From Symbiodinium natans (Eukaryota > Sar > Dinophyceae > Suessiales > Symbiodiniaceae), in contig CAJNDS010001668.1 of assembly GCA_905221605.1 (NCBI GenBank), positions 487,276 to 549,775 of the forward strand: DNA of 62,500 bases, given 5' to 3'. Made by a program: the position numbers and the translations under genes. The notes beneath the pieces are model-generated. The model was not told the origin of the DNA and ran no database searches. It saw only the letters and a program-made list of their open reading frames with translations. The stretch's first letter is position 1, and each line of letters opens with the position of its first letter. Shown here one piece after another: positions 56,001 to 62,500 of the stretch.

Positions 56001-59000
56001 GGCAGCTGGAGGGAAAGCCATGGAACGGGCGGCGCCCTTAGACTTGCGAGCTTCTGCCCTTCTACCTGTTTAGGGTTTAGGGTTTGGGGTTTGGGGTTTA
56101 GGGTTTAGGGTTTAGGGTTTAGGGTATGGGGTACTGGTTCTTGGTAGGGAATGAGTTAGGTAGTTAGGGTACCCGGAGCGTAGGTTGTTAGGTAGCCACT
56201 CCCTTTCGGGGGGGATGCTCGTGTTCACGAGGACACCCTAGAGACTACACTCTAGCTAAAACCTGCACCCCTAACCTCTCAGCCCAAGATTCAGCGTCGC
56301 AATGTCTGCATATCATTCGCATTTTGGGTTTAGGGTTTCGAGTTTTAAGGCGTGGGCCATGGGGCCATGGGGTTTAGTGGTTTGCACTTTTAGGGGTCGA
56401 GGTTTGAGGGTGTAGGGGTGTGGGGTTTAAGTTTAGGGAGTTGTTCAAGATTGCGGGGTTTGCGAAGGGGAACCATGGAATTCTCGTAGCCAAGGTATCT
56501 GTGCAGAATCCCCCTGAAGCCCACAAGTCTTTGCCTGGTGTACGTTCCTTTGCTTGAGAGGTGCAAGAAGAAGGCGCCTCTATGTTCAGGATGCCCTGTG
56601 AATGGTACCTCAATGACAGAACGGAACCCTAAACCCTAAACCCTAAACCCTAAACCCTAAACCCTAAACCCTGAACCCTGAACCCTGAACCCTAAATCCG
56701 AGACCCAAAGCCACCATCAGCCAGGCTGGCACGCTGGTCTTCATGGCCCGTCGCCTCAGATACTATGGGAGCCGGTGCTACCCCCACCCCCCCTTCACCC
56801 GAACTACCCCTAAGGCCTTATTTTGACTTTGGGAAGGCGGCATGTAATCACACTTTTAAGAGGGGTTTTGATTTTGAAGCCCCAACCCTGTTTGTAGCAT
56901 TTGGCCCATTAATCCATGAGCCTCCTCCCAATTCAACGTGGCAAACTTCATACTCCAAGCGCTGCCCCCTTCTTCCTTGCGGTTTCTGCTTTCTTCGTCT
57001 GAGCACTTTCGTTTGGTCTGACCCAGATTTTTGTGGGCGGGGGGTTCCTATGCATTGCTTGTGGTCGGGTCGTAGGGGACCACCCAAAAAGCCTAGAGTC
57101 CTGAACCCCAAGCCGTAGAACCGCAAGCCCTAAATGCCCTAAATCCTACAACCCTAAAGCACCAAGCCCCAAGACCTGAAGGCAAAAAACACTAAAGCCT
57201 CAAGCCCTAAACCCTAATAACCTCCAACCCTTAACCCGCTTAAGCCCCTGATCCCTAACCCCGTAAACCCTTAAGCCCCAAAACCCTAAACCCTGAACCC
57301 TAAACCCTTAAACACCCCAAGTTTGAACATCCTGAACCCCTAAAAGCCCTGCGTGGAAACCCTAAACCTTAAAACAAAACCCTAAACCCCAAACTCCAAA
57401 ACCCTAAACCCTAGCCCTAAACCCTAAACCCCCCAAAACCCCTAGATTCCCTCTCAAGCCCTGTGTTGATGTGTGAAGGCTCCCGAGATGCTTGCTTCGC
57501 AAGGAGATGGCGCGTACGGAGAGAAGGCTGGGAATGCTAGGGTTTATGGGGTTTTTGGGTGGAGGGTTTAGGGTTTTGGGGCTTTCGGGGTTTTAGGGGT
57601 TCAGGGGTTTGAGGGTTCAGGGTTTTGAGCCCTAAGCCCTTTGCCCCCAAAGAATGCACCCTTAGAAACTGTTTTGAAGAGCAACCTGTGTAGGATCAGG
57701 TGGTCCCTGACGCACGGGCCTAGGAATCAGTTTCCAGGAAGTAGGGTTTAGGGTTCAGGGCTGCGGGGTTTCGAAAGCCCTAAGGGAAGTCATGCGAAAT
57801 TGCACGCTTTTTGCCCCAGACTCCTCCTATCCCATGAGCACACGCCTCACCAGATTATCGGAAAAGGAGCTTTCCCTTACATCGCCCCTTGCAGCCCTAC
57901 CTTTGAAGGCAAGCCCCTAGGTCCCTTCTACCCGCCTCTTCAAAACTCTATAACCCTAAAGCCCTAAAAACCCTAAAACCCTAAAACCCCAAAACCCTAA
58001 AACCCTAAAGCCCTAAAGCCCTAAGACCCCAAAACGCTAAAACCCTAAACCCTAAAAGCCCTAAAGCCCTAAAACCCTAAAACCCTAAAACCCTAAAACC
58101 CCAAAACCCTAAAACCCTAAACCCTAAGACCCCAAAACCCTAAAACCCTAAACCCTAAAAGCCCTAAAGCCCTAAAACCCTAAAACCCTAAAACCCTAAA
58201 ACCCTATAAACCCTAAAAACCCTAAACCCTAAACTCTAAACCCTAAACCCTAAACCCTAAACCCTAAACCCTAAACCCTAAACCCTAAACCCTAAACCCT
58301 AAACCCTAAACCCTAAACCCTAAACCCACCCAAAGCCTCCAAAGCATTTGAGAAGTCACCAGGTCGATGTCTGGGCCATCGGATGCATCCTGTACCTTCT
58401 CATAACAGGCCGCTGCCAGCATCCGGGTTGAGGGTTAGGGTTCAGGGTTCAGGGTTTAGGGTTTAGGGTTTAGGCTTTAGGGTTTCGGGTTTCGGGTTTC
58501 GGGTTTAGGGTTGAGGGTTGAGGGTTGAGGGTTTAGGGTGAGGGTGAGTTCAGGCTTACGACCTTGGGGGTGCTAGGGGCTTAGGGTTTGGGGTTTTCGG
58601 GGCTTAGGTTTCAGGCGTTGTGCTTTTTCAGAGCGCAGGGCTCAATGTCTTAGGAGCTTAGGCGCTTAGGGTTTCGGGTTGAGCAGGTTTGTTGGTCAAG
58701 GGTTTGAGGTGTTCAGGCTCGTTGGTACCACGGCTCATGCTTTTGTGTTGTTGTTGTTTTTTCTTCATTTGTTTCTGATTATTGTTTTTTTTGCGGGAAG
58801 TGCTTGGGGTAGGGACCGCCAAAGCTGAGACCGTCAGATTCTGTTCCCTAAGCCGTGTGTGTAACCCAAGGTTCCCTGATACTCCCCAACTACTCCCTAA
58901 GGCTCCCTAAGCTGTGAACCACCCTAAACCCTAAACCCTAAACCCTAAACCCTAAACCCTAAACCCTAAACCCTAAACCCTAAACCCTAAACCTTAAACC

Positions 59001-61390
59001 CTAAACCCTAAACCCTAAACCCTAAACCCTAAACCCCTAAACCCTAAACCCTAAACCCTAAAACCCTAAACCCTAAACCCTAATAACACCCTATACTCCT
59101 TGCAGAGGCCAGCACCCCTTCTACCCCGGCCGCGGAGCCAGTGCTTCGGCTGCTGAGCATGCTCTCCTTTTGAAGTTGAGGGTCATATGGTGGGGAGTTC
59201 AGGGTGTAGGGTTTAGGGTTTAGGGTTTAGGCTTTAGGGTTTAGGGTTTAGGGGGGGGGGGGGCTAAACTCTGGGCAGTTTAGCGGCAGAATGACACGAA
59301 GGGGATCATATGAGTAGCCGTGGCAGTTTCCGAAGGCTTCGCAAGAGAGCTCGACGGGGCAGCAACCATCCTTTTGGGAGTCCTCAACCCCAAGCCCTAA
59401 ACCGCCCAAACCCTAAACCCTAAACCGCCCGCCTAAACCCTAAACCCTAAACCCTAAACCCTGAACCGCCTAAACCCTAAACCCTAAACCGCCTAAACCC
59501 TAAACCCTAAATCGCCTAAACCCTAAACCCTAAACCCCAAACCCTAAGCCCTAAGCCCTAAACCCTAAACCCTAAACCCTATAATCCCCAACCCTAAATG
59601 GGAAGTAAGCCTCTTGTCAGACCGACTCCCAGTCCTCCGTAAGCCCTACGCCCTGACACCCTGCAATCCCTAAGTCCTAAGCTCAGATTGGAGTGGGTAT
59701 GGGGTTTAGGGTTTAGGTTTTAGGGTTTAGGGTTTAGGGTTTAGGGTCTAGGGTTTAGGGTTTTAGAGGCTTAGGGTTTACGGTTAAGGGTCACCCAAGA
59801 CCCCCAACCCTCAATCCTAACCCTTAGCAGCAAAGCCCATATGAGTAAGTAGCGAAGCCCTGAACCCAAACTCCCCAGGCGAGCCCGAGATCGTGGCCAG
59901 GATCCGGCAGGGGCAGGCCATTCCGATTTCGCAAGGTTGTAGGGTTCACAAGGTTGCAGGGCTGTACTAAAACCTAAACCCTAAGCCCTAAACTGTCAGC
60001 CCTAAACCTAAGCCCTAAACCTAAACCCCAAGCGTAGGGTGTAGGACTGCAAGTCAGGGCAGTTCTTCCGGAGGCTTCTACTCATTGTCCAACGGCCTAA
60101 ATCCTGCAGGTCTAGGGTTTCGGGTAAACCTTGAACCCTGAACTCTGAGCTTTAAACTCTAAACCCTAAACCCTAAATCCCTAAAACCCTAAACCCTAAA
60201 CCCCAAACCCTAAACCCCTAAACCCCTAAAACCCTAAAACCCTAAAACCCTAAACCCTAAACCCTAAAACCCTAAACCCCTAAAACCCTAAACCCCTAAA
60301 ACCCTAAACCCCTACAACCCTAAAACCCTAAACCCTAAACCCTAAACCCTAAACCCTAAACCCTAAACCCTAAACCCTAAACCCTAACCCCTAAAACCCT
60401 GAATCCTACAACGGGGTCACGAGGCCAAAGCTTGGCCCTGCAGTTGTCCTGCCTGCTGTCCCTGAGTCTAGGGTTTAGGGTTTAGGGTTTAGGGTTTAGG
60501 GTTTAGGGTTTAGGGTTTAGGGTTTAGGGTTTAGGGATTAGGGATTTTAGGGTTTTAGGGTTTTAGGGTTTGAGGGTTTTAGGGTTTTAGGGTTTAGGGT
60601 CATGTTGGGGCATGGTGAGCTTTCAACCCCAAACCCTTGAACCCTAAACCCACTCCAAACCCTGGTGTAGGGTGTAGGGTTTAGGGTTTAGGCTTTAGGG
60701 TTCAGGGGTTTGGGTTTAGGGTTTAGGGTTTGGCCCTTAAGCCCGGAACCCCAAATCTTACAACCTAAATGCTGAACCATGGGTGCCTCCCTCTTCTGTC
60801 TGAGCCATTTTGGTGCCCTCTACTTTGTGTAGTAGGGCTTGGGGCGTACAATGCCGTCCAGAAGGCCAACCATGTAGATCACTATTCAGAGCCTTTCGCT
60901 TTGAGGCCCCTTCGCGGCATTAGGGTTTAGGGTCTAGGGTTTAAGTTTAGGGTTTAGGGTTTAGGGTTTAGGGTTTAGGGTTTAGGGTTTAGGGTTTAGG
61001 GTTTAGGGTTTAGGGTTTAGGGGTTTAGGGTTTAGGGTTTAGGGTTTTGAGAGCCCTGAGGCCTGAGAGGCTTGGGGGCACGAAGCCCTGACAGCTACAG
61101 CTCTGCTGCTGATTTCACTAAGCCCTCGACCCTACACTTAAAAACGCTAAACCCCAAACCCTATATAAACCCTACACCCTCAGCCCTAAGCCCTAAGCCC
61201 CAAACCCTAAGCCCTAAGCCCTAAACCCTAAACCCCAAACCCCAAACCCCAAACTCCAAACCCCAAACCCTAAACCCCCAACCCCTGAATCCCAAACCCC
61301 TCAAGACCGCCGTCCTCTCATGAGGTGCCCAGCCACCCCAACCTCTTAGCAGCTCCGGCCCCCGCGCGCGATCTCACCCTCCAGCTGATG
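53031..61390 (+). CDS. Serine/threonine protein kinase, C-lobe (continues the kinase begun at 29,500)
   Basis: Exons: 53,031-53,063 (AYCHSRGVIHR); 54,080-54,115 (DLKPDNVLYATK); 54,936-54,956, a 21-bp microexon (APDSPIK); 55,669 to about 55,701 (VIDFGLADFLQ); about 55,991-56,040 (activation-loop insert, weak); about 56,711-56,745 (ATISQAGTLVFM); 57,479-57,526 (APEMLASQGDGAYGEK); 58,363-58,408 (VDVWAIGCILYLLIT); 59,108-59,128, a 21-bp microexon (QHPFYP); 59,879-59,935 (GEPEIVARIRQGQAIPISQ); 61,353 to about 61,390 (APAPARDLTLQLM). HRD, DLKPDN, DFG and APE are intact, so the enzyme should be active. Most donors are GC, one is GA (53,064). With 37,402-37,437 the alpha-E helix reads RQILGAT then AYCHSRG with normal spacing. 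The remaining C-lobe (DPxxR region) and any regulatory C-terminus are not identified and probably lie beyond 61.4 kb. Confidence 0.9.
53510..53610. mobile_element. Dispersed repeat, family C copy 2 (inverted)
   Basis: The reverse complement of this segment closely matches 21,345-21,440, including GATTCTATTCTGTTTGGGG. It lies in the kinase intron 53,064-54,079. Confidence 0.75.
53905..54067. repeat. (AAGCCCT)n variant array
   Basis: About 23 units of AAGCCCT (that is, CCCTAAG), immediately upstream of the DLKPDN exon. It is the C-rich arm of kinase intron 53,064-54,079; the G-rich arm is TTTAGGG at 53,348-53,410 and 53,690-53,750. Confidence 0.96.
57945..58325. repeat. (CCCTAAAA)n/(CCCTAAA)n array
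   Basis: An 8-bp CCCTAAAA block, with an internal higher-order duplication of about 115 bp (GACCCCAAAACCCTAAAACC-type words recurring), followed by about 16 standard CCCTAAA units, ending about 37 bp before the kinase exon at 58,363. Confidence 0.93.
58922..59088. repeat. (CCCTAAA)n array
   Basis: About 23 C-rich heptamers forming the right arm of kinase intron 58,409-59,107. The left arm is TTTAGGG/TTTCGGG (58,428-58,520). Confidence 0.95.
60150..60400. repeat. (CCCTAAA)n with CCCCTAAA and CCCTAAAA variants
   Basis: C-rich array in the kinase intron 59,936-61,352. It is followed by G-rich 60,470-60,600, and the alternation repeats at 60,670-60,730, 60,930-61,050 and 61,140-61,300. Confidence 0.93.
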
Positions 61391-61404
61391 GCACTCGCCT
61401 CGGA

Positions 61405-61625
61405 TAGGGTTTAGGGTTTAGGGTTTAGGGTTTAGGGTTTAGGGTTTAGGGTTTAGGGTTTAGGGTTTAGGGTTTAGGGTTTAGGGTTTAGGGTTTAGGG
61501 TTTAGGGTTTAGGGTTTAGGGTTTAGGGTTTAGTGTTTAGGGTTTAGGGTTTAGGGTTTAGGGTTTAGGTTTAGGGTTTAGGGTTTAGGGTTTAGGGTTT
61601 AGGGTTTAGGGTTTAGTGTTTAGGG
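61405..61625. repeat. Long (TTTAGGG)n array
   Basis: About 30 units, the longest G-rich array in the window, starting about 15 bp after the kinase exon that ends at about 61,390. Degenerate copies continue to about 61,840. Confidence 0.97.
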
Positions 61626-61844
61626 GTTTAGGGTTCAGGGTTTAGACTCAGAGTTCAGGGGTCCAGGGGTTTAGGGTTTGGGGTGGAGGGTTCAGGGGTT
61701 TAGGGTTTAGGGCTGGGGCTGGAGGGTTTACATAGGGGTCTGGTGTCTAGGGTTTAGGGTTTGGGGTGCAGGGGTTGGGGTTCGGGGGTGTTGGCTTTAG
61801 GTTTCAGGGGTCTCGGCCTAGGGCTTAGGGTTCCCAAGTCTGCA

Positions 61845-62160
61845 CGCAGATTCTTCGACCGCAGTGGCGCAGACCGAAGGCAGCAAAACACAGCCGACTA
61901 GGCCAGCCTCATGCCAGGCTTCTACATATCAGCTTCGTTGGCGGCCGCGAAGTTTCTCCTCGCGAAGCTGCGCCCTCGCTGGCCCAAGCAAGCTTCGACG
62001 GGCAATGGGAAAGACTGTGTCGTGGAGTGGAGTTCACGCTCTGGCGCGCACATCTCGTGCAAGTGGACGCAGCTCCAGCACTGTTCCCCATGCACAAAGT
62101 GGTCTGCCGCACATCTTCGGCGGTTTGTTTGAGGTTTCCGGTTGGCTGATGAGCTGCTTC
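61845..62160. other. Unique GC-rich island, possible exon
   Basis: Preceded by CTGCACGCAG and open in all three + frames for about 300 bp. It is flanked by a G-rich tract upstream and CCCTAAA-like units downstream (62,160-62,220), the reverse of the usual exon context. No kinase motif is visible. It might be a terminal exon, a nested fragment or non-coding. Confidence 0.3.
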
Positions 62161-62349
62161 AACCTAAACCCTAAACTCTAAACTCTAAACCCGAAACTCT
62201 AAACCCTAAACCCTAAACCCTTCCATCGTGCTTGTTGGGCTCTTCTCCACCTTAACAATCGCCTCTGCTCCTTCGGCGCCAACTTCCTCTCTTAGGGTTT
62301 AAGGTTTAGGGCCTTTGGGGGGTATTGGGGGTGTTGTTACAGGGATACT

Positions 62350-62500
62350 CGGTAGGGACACTCTAAACCCTATAAGCCCTATGAGCCCTATAAACCCTAT
62401 AAACCCTTTAAGCCCTATAGACCCTCTCAACCCTATAAGCCCTGTAAACCCTGTAAGTACTGTAACTATTGTAAATACTGTACACCCTGTAAACCCTGTA
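62350..62500. repeat. CCCTATAAG / CCCTGTAAA degenerate array
   Basis: Degenerate 9-bp telomere-like units (AACCCTATA, AAGCCCTATG, AACCCTGTA) run to the window edge. Confidence 0.85.

Noticed and set aside
60420-60920. Extra kinase exons at about 60,425 and 60,850
   Set aside because: The exon ending 59,935 joins 61,353 in phase with the expected kinase sequence (ISQ-APAPARDL), leaving no room for them.
1-62500. A chromosome end (true telomere)
   Set aside because: Heptamer arrays occur in both orientations throughout, interrupted by conserved coding exons, so they are interstitial and mainly intronic.
1-62500. Dinoflagellate spliced-leader relict (CCGTAGCC...GGCTCAAG)
   Set aside because: Looked for by eye upstream of the gene starts; only partial, unconvincing matches such as TTTTGGCTCCTGG near 17,969.

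Overview
The window looks like nuclear DNA of a dinoflagellate (inference). The reasons are: (i) very short exons in very long introns; (ii) most junctions I could fix by protein homology use GC-AG or GA-AG rather than GT-AG; (iii) plant/dinoflagellate-type telomere heptamers (TTTAGGG / CCCTAAA) fill nearly every intron and spacer; (iv) every gene I can read is on the + strand; (v) some introns are themselves terminal-inverted-repeat elements. No spliced-leader relict, tRNA, rRNA or CRISPR array was seen. Almost no listed long ORF is a gene; coding had to be read exon by exon.

Layout. 1-180: possible 3' exon of an upstream gene. 1,479-2,664: small gene with a Trp-rich start, a Pro-rich exon and a coiled-coil final exon. 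5,202-5,7xx: three exons of an unrecognised gene. 8,177-27,756: 22 phase-consistent exons of a bacterial-type (AceE-like, homodimeric) pyruvate dehydrogenase E1, covering roughly the N-terminal thiamine-diphosphate half; the far N-terminus and the whole C-terminal half were not found. 29,500-61,390 and probably beyond: a serine/threonine protein kinase with all core catalytic motifs, split into an N-lobe part (29.5-37.4 kb) and a C-lobe part (53.0-61.4 kb). 40,631-52,304: an apparently complete purple acid phosphatase gene (signal peptide, metallophosphatase core, C-terminal membrane segment) lying wholly inside the 15.6-kb kinase intron, on the same strand.

The most unusual signal is the intron architecture. 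In most introns of all three large genes the first part is (TTTAGGG)n-like and the last part is (CCCTAAA)n-like, so each exon sits at a C-rich to G-rich switch and the intron RNA could fold as a long telomere-sequence hairpin that brings its splice sites together. Two consecutive AceE introns share an identical 65-bp hairpin-loop segment, so the unit can be copied. Many introns are flanked by 3-9 bp direct repeats at the splice junctions, and at least two are TIR elements whose ends carry the splice sites. Together this suggests an intron-generating (introner-like) system built on, or colonised by, telomeric repeat DNA. Individual arrays are homogenised for private variant units (CCCCTAAA, CCCTTAAA, CCCGAAAC, CCCTAGA, AAGCCCT and others), and several MITE-like families are scattered between them.

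Limits: everything was read by eye. Exon ends fixed by protein family alignment are reliable; exons without homology are tentative.
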